64,000 nucleotides of DNA, taken from NCBI RefSeq assembly GCF_019343105.1, contig NZ_CP073764.1, positions 1,798,001-1,862,000 on the forward strand. Reading direction: 5' to 3'. This DNA is from Methylovirgula sp. HY1 (GTDB lineage: Bacteria > Pseudomonadota > Alphaproteobacteria > Rhizobiales > Beijerinckiaceae). Shown here one piece after another: positions 9,534 through 18,716 of the stretch; position 1 is the first letter of the stretch; every line of letters begins with the position of its first letter. Below the pieces are notes generated by a model. It was given only the letters and a program-made list of their open reading frames with translations, was not told where the DNA came from and searched no databases. The translations under genes were made by a program, and so were the position numbers.

Positions 9534-10514
9534 CTATTGGGCCGCGGCGAGCGCGAGCGCGAGGCGCGAGGCGCGCAGCCAATCATACCAATCCTGCAGA
9601 CCTTCACCGCTGCGCACAGACAGACGAAGAGAACGAATGCCCAGATTGACCTCCCGCGCCGCCAGCTCGCAGCGCGCGATGTCGAAATCGACATAGGGGA
9701 CCAAATCGATCTTGCTGATGATCATCAGGTCCGCGGCCTTGAACATATGCGGATATTTGAGCGGCTTGTCGTCGCCTTCGGTCACCGACAACACGACGAC
9801 CTTGGTCTTCTCGCCGAGGTCGAACAAAGCCGGGCACACGAGATTGCCGACATTCTCGATCATGAGCACGCTACCGAAAGCCGGGCGCAATTGCTCGACA
9901 CCACGGCGGATCATATCAGCTTCGAGATGACAGCCCGTGCCGGTATTCACCTGCACCGCAGGCGCTCCAGCCGCCTTGATCCGCAATGCATCATTGAGCG
10001 TTTGCTGGTCGCCCTCGATCACGCTGATCGCCATTTCATCTTTGAGGTCATGGATCGTCCGCTCCAGCAGCGAAGTCTTGCCGGCACCGGGGGAGCTCAC
10101 GAGATTAAGGGCCAGAATTTCCCGCCCCTCGAACCAGGCACGATTGCGTTCCGCGAGGCGATCGTTCTTCGCGAGAATCGCGCGTTCCAGATCGACTGTC
10201 ACGCCATGCAGCGGCGCCGGCGCCGCACTCTGAACGAAGGTGTGGACATGCTGCTCATGTTCGTGCAGGTGAGGATGCGAATGTGGATGGCTGTGATCGC
10301 GATCATGGCCCGCATGAGTATGACCATCGTGCCCATGATGCTCGGCCCCCTCATGCGAGTCATGGTGCTCATGATGATGACTATCATGATGAGCATGATG
10401 GTTGGCGATATCATGTCCATTCACAGTCGATCTTTCGAGCCGCTCTTCGACTCCCGACTGAAGATTGGTCAACGTGATCTTGTCCGCCTCGCCGCATCCA
10501 CATGTCGTGCACAT
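9534..10514 (-). CDS. hypB: hydrogenase nickel-insertion GTPase HypB
   Basis: HypB is the GTPase that delivers nickel to the hydrogenase large subunit together with HypA. It starts MCTTCGCGE, the N-terminal CxxCGC nickel site. A long histidine-rich stretch follows (about 25 His between residues 35 and 95), the feature linked to nickel storage in other HypB proteins. The P-loop is [13 protein letters not shown]. Length is about 326 aa. Its ATG overlaps the hypA stop (ATGA), so translation is coupled. The histidine stretch shows tandem Asp-Ser-His-style repeats in the DNA. Confidence 0.95.
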   Translation of the reverse strand: MCTTCGCGEADKITLTNLQSGVEERLERSTVNGHDIANHHAHHDSHHHEHHDSHEGAEHHGHDGHTHAGHDRDHSHPHSHPHLHEHEQHVHTFVQSAAPAPLHGVTVDLERAILAKNDRLAERNRAWFEGREILALNLVSSPGAGKTSLLERTIHDLKDEMAISVIEGDQQTLNDALRIKAAGAPAVQVNTGTGCHLEADMIRRGVEQLRPAFGSVLMIENVGNLVCPALFDLGEKTKVVVLSVTEGDDKPLKYPHMFKAADLMIISKIDLVPYVDFDIARCELAAREVNLGIRSLRLSVRSGEGLQDWYDWLRASRLALALAAAQ

Positions 10515-10849
10515 CAGAGCGCCTCCAATTCCATGCTTTTGATGTTGAGCTCGTCGCCCGCCAATCGTTCCAGCTGCCCCGACCCGCATTCGCATCGGCC
10601 GTATATTTCATTGAGCACGATCTCGCGGCCGCAGGCGAAGCAGCGTGCTCTGCCTGGGATTTCGCGTATGTCCAGCGCAGCGCCCTCAAGCGCACTGCCT
10701 TGCGCGACGACATCGAAGCAGAAACGGATTGCCTCGGGCATGATCGGCGAAAGCTTGCCGATTTCGAGCGTCACCCGAAGCACTTTGCGGCCGGCCGCCT
10801 GTTCGGCAACGATCGCGACAATCGATTGGGTGAGTCCCATTTCATGCAT
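10514..10849 (-). CDS. hypA: hydrogenase nickel metallochaperone HypA
   Basis: HypA passes nickel to the hydrogenase precursor with HypB. The start [11 protein letters not shown] provides the N-terminal Met-His nickel ligand. The zinc-binding cysteines are CFACG and CECGSG near the C-terminus, a CxxC-x(n)-CxC variant of the usual two CxxC pairs. Length is about 111 aa, normal for HypA. It is downstream of hypE and overlaps hypB by its stop codon. Confidence 0.93.
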   Translation of the reverse strand: MHEMGLTQSIVAIVAEQAAGRKVLRVTLEIGKLSPIMPEAIRFCFDVVAQGSALEGAALDIREIPGRARCFACGREIVLNEIYGRCECGSGQLERLAGDELNIKSMELEAL

Positions 10850-10857
10850 GAGCGGCC

Positions 10858-11940
10858 TCAACAGATTCGCGGTAATTGCTCGCCGACCAGCATGTCGACG
10901 ATTCGCCTGCCGCCAAAATGGGTCTGCATCACCACCCGCCCGGCAATGGTTTGGGTGACGCGCCCGATGATCGCAGCGTCGCGGCCCAAGGGATGCGCTG
11001 CCATGGCTGCCCGGGCTTTTTCCGCGACGCCGGCCGGAGCGACGACGACAATCTTGCCCTCATTGGCGAGATAGAGCGGATCGAGCCCGAGAATTTCGCA
11101 AAAGCCTTTCACCTCCTCGCGCAGCGGCGTCGCTCTTTCATCGAGTTCGATGCCCACCCCGGAAGCCTCGGCGATTTCATTGACGACAGTGGCCAAGCCG
11201 CCCCGCGTCGCGTCGCGAATGAATTTCACTTCAGGACAGGCGGCGAGCAAAGCATCGATGAGCCCATTGAGCGGCGCGCAATCGCTTTCAATCGTCGATA
11301 CGAACCGAAGATCGCCACGCGCCGCCAGAATTGCGGCACCATGGTCGCCGAGAAGCCCATTGACGAGAATCACGTCGCCGGCTTCCGCGCGATGCGCGCC
11401 AAGATCGAAGTCCGCCCGGATGACGCCGATCCCGGCGGTATTGATGAACAGTTTATCGCATGAGCCATGGCCGACGACTTTCGTATCACCGGTCACGATG
11501 GCGATGCCGGCACGCGCCGCGGTCGCTGCCATGGAACGCGCGACCCGCCGCAACAGCTCCACTTCGATGCCTTCCTCGATGATCACGCTGCAAGACAAAT
11601 AGAGCGGCTTGGCGCCACCGACCGCCAAATCATTGACGGTGCCGCAGATGGCGAGTTTGCCAATGTCGCCGCCAGGAAATTCAAGCGGATCGACGACGAA
11701 GGAATCGCTGGTGAAAGCCAGCCGATCCCCATGCGAGGCGAGATCGGACAGAAGAATGCGGGCCTGATCTTCCAGCGGCGCCAGCATCGGATTGTCGAAA
11801 GCTTGGACAAAGACATCATCGATCAGATCGCGCATCGCCTTGCCGCCGCCGCCATGCGCGAGCGTGACCTTCGGCACATGGACGCCGTCGCGCAGCTTGC
11901 GCTGCGGTCGCATCATTCTCGCAGCTTCGAGCTTGGTCAT
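10858..11940 (-). CDS. hypE: hydrogenase maturation factor HypE
   Basis: HypE accepts a carbamoyl group from HypF on its C-terminal cysteine and dehydrates it to a thiocyanate, the source of the CN ligands. The sequence ends in PRIC, the exact C-terminal motif required. The N-terminal HGGGGKAM and ATP-binding AIVTGDTKVV motifs of the PurM-like fold are present. Length is 360 aa, slightly above average owing to an N-terminal extension. Its ATG overlaps the hypD stop codon. Confidence 0.95.
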   Translation of the reverse strand: MTKLEAARMMRPQRKLRDGVHVPKVTLAHGGGGKAMRDLIDDVFVQAFDNPMLAPLEDQARILLSDLASHGDRLAFTSDSFVVDPLEFPGGDIGKLAICGTVNDLAVGGAKPLYLSCSVIIEEGIEVELLRRVARSMAATAARAGIAIVTGDTKVVGHGSCDKLFINTAGIGVIRADFDLGAHRAEAGDVILVNGLLGDHGAAILAARGDLRFVSTIESDCAPLNGLIDALLAACPEVKFIRDATRGGLATVVNEIAEASGVGIELDERATPLREEVKGFCEILGLDPLYLANEGKIVVVAPAGVAEKARAAMAAHPLGRDAAIIGRVTQTIAGRVVMQTHFGGRRIVDMLVGEQLPRIC

Positions 11941-13082
11941 GCCACATCCACCCCAAGAGCTTTGTCACGGGATTCGAAATCGCCATATTGGTAATAGGCG
12001 GCGCAGGCGCCTTCGGACGAGACCATCAGGGCGCCAAGCGGTGTCTCGGGTGTGCAGGCGGTTCCAAAGACCTTGCATTGCCGCGGCTTGATCAAGCCCT
12101 TCAAGACGTCGCCGCATTGGCAGGATTGCGGTTCGGCGATGCGTTGTGACGAAAGCGCGAATTTCCGTTCCGCATCGAATTGCGCATAGGCTTCCCGCAT
12201 GCGGACACCGGAATGATCGATCGAACCAAGACCGCGCCATTCGAAAAATTCACGCAATTCGAACACGCGCCCAATCGCATCCTGCGCCGCGATATTTCCA
12301 TCCTGCGACACAATCCGCCCATATTGATTTTCGATCTCCGCCCGGCCTTCCGCCAATTGCTTCACGACGAGCCATAGCGAATGCAGGATGTCGAGCGGCT
12401 CGAATCCTGCGACGACGAGCGGGAGATGGTATTTTTCGGAAATGAACTCATAGGCCCGCGTGCCGATGATCATCGACACATGGCCCGGCCCGAGAAAGCC
12501 GTCGAGGTTGAGATCGGGCGATTCGAGCAGCGCCTGCATTGTCGGAACGATCGTGATATGATTGCAAAATAGAGAAAAATTGCGGATCCCCTCCGCTTCG
12601 GCTTGAAGGATCGTGAACGCCGTGGCCGGCATGGTCGTCTCGAAGCCGAGGCCGAAGAAAACGACCTCTCGTTCAGGATTAGCGCGCGCCAATGCCAGCG
12701 CATCGAGCGGCGAATAGACCATGCGGATATCCGCACCTTCCGCCTTGGCCTGCAGCAGGCTTTTCTTTGATCCGGGAACCCGCATCGCATCGCCGAAAGT
12801 CGTGAAGATCACGCCGGGCGTCTCGGCGATGGCGACGCAATCATCGACCTGACCGATCGGCAGAACGCAAACCGGACACCCCGGCCCATGTATCAATTCC
12901 AGCTCCGCTGGCAACATTTTGGCAATGCCATATTTGAAGATCGCGTGCGTGTGGCCGCCGCAAACTTCCATAATATGCAGAGGGCGCCCACGCTCGGCGA
13001 CGACTTTGCCGGTCAATGCGGCGATGGCCTCCAAGAGCGCGCCGACGCTGGCTGGATCGCGATATTCGTCGACATATTTCAT
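11937..13082 (-). CDS. hypD: hydrogenase maturation factor HypD
   Basis: HypD is the [4Fe-4S] scaffold on which, with HypC, the Fe(CN)2CO unit is assembled. The essential cysteines are at residues 41 (EVCGGHTHAIFKYG), 69 and 72 (GPGCPVCVLP), the same positions as in well-studied HypD proteins. The C-terminal cluster-binding cysteines (CQCGDVLKG, CKVFGTACTPETPLG) are also intact. Length of 381 aa is normal. It lies between hypC and hypE. Confidence 0.95.
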   Translation of the reverse strand: MKYVDEYRDPASVGALLEAIAALTGKVVAERGRPLHIMEVCGGHTHAIFKYGIAKMLPAELELIHGPGCPVCVLPIGQVDDCVAIAETPGVIFTTFGDAMRVPGSKKSLLQAKAEGADIRMVYSPLDALALARANPEREVVFFGLGFETTMPATAFTILQAEAEGIRNFSLFCNHITIVPTMQALLESPDLNLDGFLGPGHVSMIIGTRAYEFISEKYHLPLVVAGFEPLDILHSLWLVVKQLAEGRAEIENQYGRIVSQDGNIAAQDAIGRVFELREFFEWRGLGSIDHSGVRMREAYAQFDAERKFALSSQRIAEPQSCQCGDVLKGLIKPRQCKVFGTACTPETPLGALMVSSEGACAAYYQYGDFESRDKALGVDVA

Positions 13083-13177
13083 CGCCGGCCCTCCTTTAGA
13101 TCCTGTCGAAAGCGCAGTGTTGGTGGGCTGCGCATATTCGCCATGGACATTTCACTCTCCACATCTAAAGCGCGAAC

Positions 13178-13456
13178 TCAGGCACGACCCGACTCGCGCA
13201 TGGCAGCAAGCTCCTGCTGAGCTTCGCCCAATTCGATGAGAAGCTTCAGCGTCTCCGCCGCCTGTTCTTCATTGATCCGGCTCATGGCGAAACCGACATG
13301 CACCAAGACCCAATCGCCGACGCAAGACTCGATCGGCCGATCATCGATGATGCAGGCGATATTGATCTCGCGTTTGACCCCACCGACATCGACGCTCGCC
13401 AATTTGCGCTGCACATCGGTGATCGTGACGATCTGGCCGGGAATGCCAAGACACAT
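13178..13456 (-). CDS. hypC: hydrogenase chaperone HypC
   Basis: HypC is a small OB-fold chaperone carrying the Fe(CN)2CO unit from HypD to the large subunit. The essential Cys2 is in MCLGIPGQIV, followed by the GDWVLVHVGFAMSRI block. Length is 92 aa. It sits 11 nt after hypF and 95 nt before hypD on the same strand. The large subunit it would serve is not encoded in this window. Confidence 0.95.
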   Translation of the reverse strand: MCLGIPGQIVTITDVQRKLASVDVGGVKREINIACIIDDRPIESCVGDWVLVHVGFAMSRINEEQAAETLKLLIELGEAQQELAAMRESGRA

Positions 13457-13467
13457 GGTTCATCCTC

Positions 13468-15864
13468 TCATGTCAGGGCAAGCTGTGCCGCCGCGACGGC
13501 CGCTTGCCCAAGCGAGATACCGCCATCATTCGATGGCACTTTGACTTGTAGCAAAACCTCGAAGCCTTCGGCCGCGAGCCGGGGCAAGAGATCTTCGATC
13601 AGACTACGATTTTGAAAGACGCCGCCCGAAAGGGCCACGCGCCGCGTGATCCGGATCTCGCCGTCAAGCGTCACTTTGGCGGCCATGGCCGCTATCGCCT
13701 TCGCAAGTCCCTTATGGAACCGCGCCGCGATAAGCGATGGCGCGGCATTTTCGTAAAGATCGCCCAATAGCGCCTGCCACATGGCCGCGGGTTCGATATA
13801 AGGCAGGCCAGAGTCTTTGAGATTGGGAATCCCGAAAGGATAGGCCAAGTCGTCATCGACAGCCGCCATAGCCTCGGCATCGGCCAGAGCCTCGAGCCGG
13901 ATCGCGGCTTCTCCTTCGTGATAGGCGACATCGCGACAAATGCCGATCGCCGCCGCCACAGCGTCGAAGAGACGGCCGCAGGAACTCGCCTTGGGCGCAT
14001 TGATGCCTTGGCGGATCATCGCTGCGATCGTGTCGACGGGTTTTTCCCGCAGAAAGGCGTGAAGTTCTGTCTTTTCGAAATTCATGGCAAAGGCGGCCCA
14101 GCCTATTTCACTCAGAATATGGGCAAGCGTGTTGCGCCAGGGCTCGCGCATAGCCTGCGCGCCGCCCGGCAAAGCGACTGGCTTGAAAGTCCCGACCTGC
14201 CGATAGGCGGCATAATCGGCGAGCAGAAACTCGCCGCCCCAAAGCGTGCCGTCGCCGCCAAGTCCAAGTCCGTCAAGCGCGATGCCGAGAACCGGCCCGC
14301 TGCCCGGCTCGACGCCATTTTCAGCCATGGCGCTTGCGATATGCGCGTGATGATGCTGAACATGGATCAGCGGCAATCCTTTGTCCCGGGCGATCTGATG
14401 CCCGAGCTTTGTCGAAAGATAGTCTTGGTGACAATCGACGACGACGGCCGCGGCGCGATGGTCATAGAGCTGCCGCAGCAGGCCAAGGGTCTGCTCGAAG
14501 TCCTGCAACGTGCGCGCATCTTCGAGATCGCCCATATGTTGCGAGACGATCGCTTCGGCGCCCCGAACGAGACAGAAAGTGCTCTTGAGTTCGGCGCCGA
14601 GCGCCAGGATCGGGGGCGCCGCGCGCAAGCCGAGCGGCAGAGAGATTGGCGCCGGCGCATAGCCGCGCGCACGACGCAGCATGCGCATCGTACCGCCGGC
14701 AAAGCGCACCACGGAATCATCCAGCCGCACGGCGATCCGGCGATCATGTGTCAAGAGAAAATCGGCGATGCCGCCGAGATCGGCCCGCGCCGTGGTCTCA
14801 TCGATGATCTGCGGCTCGTCGGAAAGATTGCCGCTGGTCATGACGATCGGCCGATCGATCCGGCGGAAAATCAAATGATGCAGCGGTGTATAGGGCAGCA
14901 TGAAGCCGAGCGTCGCGATGCCGGGCGCAATATCCTCGGGCAAACCCGCATCGCACCGCCGATCGAGCAGCACGATCGGCGCGGCCGAACTCGCGAGCGC
15001 GGCAGACTCGGCGGCGCTGATTTTGGCATAGCGTCCAATCACGTCGAGATCGCGCGCCATCAGCGCAAAAGGTTTGGAATAGCGCCGCTTGCCCGCGCGC
15101 AAGCGCGCGACAGCCGAGGCATTGGTCGCATCGCACGCCAAGTGAAACCCGCCGAGGCCCTTGATCGCGACAATATAGCCATTCAGCAGCATGCCGGCGA
15201 CCGCATCGACATCATCGAGCATGCTGAAGCTGGAAAATTCTACGACGCCGGCACCTGCCCTTTCGAGAACGACACGCGGCCCACAATGATGGCAGGCGAT
15301 CGGTTCAGCATGAAAACGCCGATCGGCGGGATCTTCATATTCGCTGCGACAAGCGTCGCACATGGCGAATTCCGCCATCGTCGTCCGCGCACGATCGTAA
15401 GGCGCGTCGCAGATCATCGACAGACGCGGACCGCAATGGGTGCAATTGGTGAATGGATAGCGAAAGCGCCGCGCGAAAGGATCGCGGATCTCGGCGAGAC
15501 AGGCCGGACAAGTCGCAGCATCCGGCGCCACTTGCGTCTTCATCTCGCCTAAGCCGCTCGCGGCAATATGAAAGCCGGCAAGTCCATCAGGCAGCGCCAC
15601 CGGCCGCATATCCACGGAGTCGATGCGCGCCAAAGGCGGACATTCGGCTTTGAGCTGCGATACCAAGCGCTCCGCCATGCCAGCATCGCCGGCGAGACGG
15701 ATCAACACGCCTTCTGAATCATTGCAGACATCCCCGGCAAAGCCCAACCCTGTGGCGACGCGCCAGACCGTCGGACGAAAGCCGACGCCTTGCACGAGGC
15801 CGCGAATGCGGATCTCCATCGCCATGGCCGCGTCGGCGCGAAAATCTTCCGCCAATGCCCTCAC
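13468..15864 (-). CDS. hypF: carbamoyltransferase HypF
   Basis: HypF uses carbamoyl phosphate and ATP to carbamoylate HypE. All four domains are visible in order: acylphosphatase-like (RIRGLVQGVGFRPTVW), the zinc fingers (CPACLAEI, CTHCGPRL, CDACRSEY, CHHCGPRV), the YrdC-like domain, and the Kae1-like domain (VQHHHAHIASAMAENG; GVFQNRSL near the end). The GTG at 15864 is chosen because it overlaps the stop of the NHL gene (GTGA); an ATG lies 13 codons later. The gene looks intact at about 798 aa. Confidence 0.93.
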   Translation of the reverse strand: MRALAEDFRADAAMAMEIRIRGLVQGVGFRPTVWRVATGLGFAGDVCNDSEGVLIRLAGDAGMAERLVSQLKAECPPLARIDSVDMRPVALPDGLAGFHIAASGLGEMKTQVAPDAATCPACLAEIRDPFARRFRYPFTNCTHCGPRLSMICDAPYDRARTTMAEFAMCDACRSEYEDPADRRFHAEPIACHHCGPRVVLERAGAGVVEFSSFSMLDDVDAVAGMLLNGYIVAIKGLGGFHLACDATNASAVARLRAGKRRYSKPFALMARDLDVIGRYAKISAAESAALASSAAPIVLLDRRCDAGLPEDIAPGIATLGFMLPYTPLHHLIFRRIDRPIVMTSGNLSDEPQIIDETTARADLGGIADFLLTHDRRIAVRLDDSVVRFAGGTMRMLRRARGYAPAPISLPLGLRAAPPILALGAELKSTFCLVRGAEAIVSQHMGDLEDARTLQDFEQTLGLLRQLYDHRAAAVVVDCHQDYLSTKLGHQIARDKGLPLIHVQHHHAHIASAMAENGVEPGSGPVLGIALDGLGLGGDGTLWGGEFLLADYAAYRQVGTFKPVALPGGAQAMREPWRNTLAHILSEIGWAAFAMNFEKTELHAFLREKPVDTIAAMIRQGINAPKASSCGRLFDAVAAAIGICRDVAYHEGEAAIRLEALADAEAMAAVDDDLAYPFGIPNLKDSGLPYIEPAAMWQALLGDLYENAAPSLIAARFHKGLAKAIAAMAAKVTLDGEIRITRRVALSGGVFQNRSLIEDLLPRLAAEGFEVLLQVKVPSNDGGISLGQAAVAAAQLALT

Positions 15865-17051
15865 GATGCCGCCCTCCACAAGAGGACGCGATTGTTGCCG
15901 GAGTCGGACACCACCATCACATCTCCGCAAGCGGAAAGGCCATAGGGCCAGCATAGACTATCGCGCACCGGCAGCTTCCAGCGATTGTCGCCTTTCGAAT
16001 GAAAATCCGGTTGTCCAGTGAGCACAGCGGCCGCAGCCCCCATCGCAAGGCCTCCGCTCGCATAGCCGACCAGGCGCGAATTGGCGGTATCGGCGACGGC
16101 TAGGCGATCACCCAGAGCCGTGCAGGCATAGGGCATGTTGAGCGCGCGTGCATCCGGCAGATAGGCCGCCCGATTATGCTCGCAGGAGCCGGCATCGCTT
16201 TGGCCCAGTACGAAATCGCAGGCGGCCCCATTGCGCTCCGGCATTTTGTTCCAGACCATCAAGCGATTATTGCCCGAATCCGCGACGACCAGACGCTCGC
16301 CGAAGCGACAGACGGCATGCGGCCAGCGCATTCCATAGGCGTTCATACCCATGCCGGCATTTTCATCGCGGCAATCCATGCTGCTTTGACCTAGAACAAG
16401 ATCGGCCGATATGGCGTTGCACGTCGGGATTTCACGCCAGACGAGGACACGGCGATTGCCCGTGTCGCAGACGATGAGCGATGAGCCGACGATCGCGACG
16501 CCATAGCACCAGTTCAAGCTTGCGGCCGTCACCTCGCCGCCGCGATTGGCTTGCATTCCGCTAAAATCCATCTGGCCGAGCACGACATCGGCCGGCCGGC
16601 TACGCTCCGGTAGGCCGTGCCAGATCAAGACCCGATGGTTCCACGCGTCGGCCACGGCGAGAATATCCCGCGTCGCTGCGACACCGGTCGGAACATTGAA
16701 GCTCGCGCCATTCGGCGGCCCCTTCGCATTGCGGCCCTCATGCGCGAAATCAGGCTGGCCGATGCAGAAATCCGCCGCGACATGATCCCCGGAAGGCCGC
16801 TGGTGCCAGACCAACAGGCGATGATGGCCCGTGTCGGCGACAAACAAGGGTCCGTCGGCAGCCGCCAGGGCCGCGCCGCGGGGGCCGAACAACGTCTCAG
16901 ACGAAGGCACGACCGGCTGCACGAGGTCCGCACCGCCGAGCCGCGCGCCCAAGACACAGAAAGGCCCGGCGGGATCGAGCAGCGGCGCCGCCGCGCCCAA
17001 CGCACCATCCATCATGTCGGAACGCATGGCGGATCGGAGCGAGACGCGCAT
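15861..17051 (-). CDS. NHL-repeat beta-propeller protein of the hydrogenase locus
   Basis: This protein of about 396 aa is made of repeated blades ending in motifs such as ADTGHHRLLVWH, ADAWNHRVLIWH, CDTGNRRVLVWR, ADSGNNRLMVWN and SDSGNNRVLLWR. That indicates a six-bladed NHL propeller, probably a protein-interaction scaffold. No signal peptide is seen. NHL proteins occur beside some group 2a hydrogenases; its exact role is unknown. The ATG lies 2 nt after the stop of the Rieske remnant, and its stop overlaps the hypF start, so it is part of the same operon. Confidence 0.8.
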   Translation of the reverse strand: MRVSLRSAMRSDMMDGALGAAAPLLDPAGPFCVLGARLGGADLVQPVVPSSETLFGPRGAALAAADGPLFVADTGHHRLLVWHQRPSGDHVAADFCIGQPDFAHEGRNAKGPPNGASFNVPTGVAATRDILAVADAWNHRVLIWHGLPERSRPADVVLGQMDFSGMQANRGGEVTAASLNWCYGVAIVGSSLIVCDTGNRRVLVWREIPTCNAISADLVLGQSSMDCRDENAGMGMNAYGMRWPHAVCRFGERLVVADSGNNRLMVWNKMPERNGAACDFVLGQSDAGSCEHNRAAYLPDARALNMPYACTALGDRLAVADTANSRLVGYASGGLAMGAAAAVLTGQPDFHSKGDNRWKLPVRDSLCWPYGLSACGDVMVVSDSGNNRVLLWRAAS

Positions 17052-17053
17052 GA

Positions 17054-17413
17054 CTAGCTCCGCAAGCTGATTTCGACGCGATCGCCGATAAGGCGGATCG
17101 CATGGGATGTCAGACGAACGTCCGGAACGGTCAGGCAGGCGCCGGACATAAGATCGAAAATGAAGCCGTGATGCGGGCAAGCGATCCGGCCGTTCTCGAC
17201 CTTTCCGCTGGCGATCTCAAAGCCGAAATGCGGGCAGAGATTATCGAAGCCGCTGACCAGGCGCTTGACCCGGCTGAGAAGAACGGCCCTGCCTGCAACC
17301 ATAAACGCTGCCACACCACCATCCGGAACCGCATCGAGCCGGGTCACGAAAAGCCAGGCCTCGTCCCGCGACTCTTGAAACGGACTGGTGAAAGCGATGC
17401 CCGCCGCCGCGGC
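17054..17413 (-). pseudogene. Rieske-type ferredoxin remnant (5' end lost)
   Basis: From about 17413 downwards the frame encodes GIAFTSPFQESRDEAWLFV, then a full Rieske domain. Both cluster-binding boxes are present (CPHFGF and CPHHGF, 15 residues between them) and the C-terminus is normal. The 5' part and its start are missing: the frame runs directly into truncated hupS in another phase. A Rieske protein accompanies group 2a hydrogenases (HucE in the mycobacterial Huc locus), so this was probably the redox partner. An internal start could still yield a bare domain of about 90-110 aa. Confidence 0.75.
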
Positions 17414-17945
17414 CGGAAGCGGCGGCGACGAGGATTTGCGTGACCCAGTCGGGATGCGCCGGGCAGCCCGGAATATTGATGACGGGAAGCCCGGCTTTCG
17501 ACTTGAAGCCGGTGCCGAGCGAGCCGCCCGCATCGCGCTTCAAGAATTGCAAGCCGACCGATTCACTCGGGTTCGGCGCCATCGCCGGAATACCGCCCCA
17601 GGTCGCGCAATCGCCGATCGCCACGACGAATTGCGCGGCATCGGAAAGCTCCTTCACCCAATCCTTCATCGGCCGACCGCAAAAGCGGTTCCAATTGCCG
17701 CTGCCGTTCGGCGCATTCACCACCGTGCCTTCGAAGACGAAAATATCGAGCGGAATCTTGCCCGAAACGCAGTCTTGAAGGAGCGTCTTCACATTGTCGC
17801 CGAGCTCGAGCCCGAGCGAAGGATGCCACAGCACATTGATGCCAAAATCCGTGACGAGATCGCAAGCGCTCGGCTCCTCCGCATTGAGGAAGGACATGGT
17901 ATTGCCCGAACATGCACCGCCCTGGAGCCATAGAAGATTGGCCAT
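17241..17945 (-). pseudogene. hupS: truncated hydrogenase small subunit (group 2a HupS-like)
   Basis: The first 178 or so codons (17409-17945) are an excellent HupS without Tat signal, of the group 2a (cyanobacterial HupS / mycobacterial Huc) kind: MANLLWLQGGACSGNTM, then GDCATWGG and INIPGCPAHPDW, which hold the proximal-cluster cysteines. After ILVAAASGR the homology stops. The frame continues about 56 codons out of phase through the Rieske gene to a stop at 17241. The family is normally 310-330 aa, so the medial and distal cluster part is lost. No large-subunit gene follows. A GGAGGG ribosome site and a sigma-54 promoter precede it. Confidence 0.88.
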
Positions 17946-17981
17946 GGAAATCCCTCCCCGATTTGCTGATCGGGCAGTAAC

Positions 17982-17997
17982 CGCATGGCTTGTGCCA
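17982..17997 (-). promoter_or_regulatory. sigma-54 promoter of the hydrogenase operon
   Basis: On the minus strand this reads TGGCACAAGCCATGCG: GG and GC elements exactly 10 nt apart, with a perfect TGGCAC -24 box. The predicted start of transcription is about 25 nt before hupS. Sigma-54 promoters activated by HupR are known for uptake hydrogenases. No activator site was identified upstream. Confidence 0.6.
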
Positions 17998-18205
17998 ACG
18001 AGAAGGCATCAAAGCTCGTCGCGTTATTTCAATATGTTAGGAAAGTTTTTTGGGCATGACGCGCAGCGCTTGGAAGGCAGGTGCGCAGCAAGTTAGTTTG
18101 CGCATGTAAACATTCTTTGCAGAGCGCTCCATGCACGCTCGGCACAAGTCTTTGCGTGCCGCGCGCATGAAAGAAGACATGACCAGCTTGCGCCCTCATT
18201 GTCTC

Positions 18206-18445
18206 TCAACCGTGACGATTGCCGCAGCGCGGACATTCGACTTCGAATGCATAGCCGAACCAGATGCCATGGCAGCGGCTGCACCAATGGCCAGTCATTT
18301 GGCTATCGCGCATGTTCAGAGCGCGCGCCATGGCGCCCACGCCGAGATCGGTGAAGCCGCCGCTCGAACTGGGCGGCGTCGTGCGCTAGGCCGGAAATTT
18401 CAGAACGCGGGAGGCCTCCCGCACCGCATCATCTTCCTCTGCCAT
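18206..18445 (-). pseudogene. small zinc-ribbon gene interrupted by an amber codon
   Basis: ATG 18445 follows a strong AGGAGG site. The frame gives 19 residues (MAEEDDAVREASRVLKFPA), a TAG at 18386-18388, then 59 more in-frame codons ending WCSRCHGIWFGYAFEVECPRCGNRHG and TGA at 18206. The two CxxC pairs form a zinc ribbon. The most direct reading is one 79-aa gene with a nonsense mutation. It is the first minus-strand gene upstream of hupS and may have been part of the same locus. A 41-aa product could start at an internal ATG. Family not recognised. Confidence 0.55.
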
Positions 18446-18716
18446 CTCTGCCTCCTGCCTACCCTTTACGGGCGCCTCGACGCTGCGGTGCAATAGCTCA
18501 ACAAAGCTGAACCGCGTTTGCCACCGCAAGCGATACGGACCTCATCGTATTTAGGGGGCTTTCGGTTCCCGGCACGACACGGCAAGTCAGCGCTCGGCGT
18601 CCACCGTTCCACCCCAGCCCAAGCCGGAATTGCTGCGCTGCCGAAGCGACCCAATCCAGATTGTCTCTTCCCAACGTTGGTAGGAGAAGCGAAAAAGTTC
18701 GCTTGCGGACGCCGCG

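Noticed and set aside
13918-15552. Long plus-strand open frame opposite hypF
   Set aside because: Charged, low-complexity sequence antisense to a complete, motif-rich HypF; typical high-GC shadow frame.
17241-17945. Simple one-base frameshift or sequencing error in hupS
   Set aside because: A frameshift would leave the rest of HupS in another frame. Instead more than 130 residues and the whole hupL are absent, and Rieske sequence follows at once.
18386-18388. TAG read as pyrrolysine or other recoding
   Set aside because: No pyl-type genes or recoding element are seen, and the locus has other damaged genes, so a nonsense mutation is simpler.
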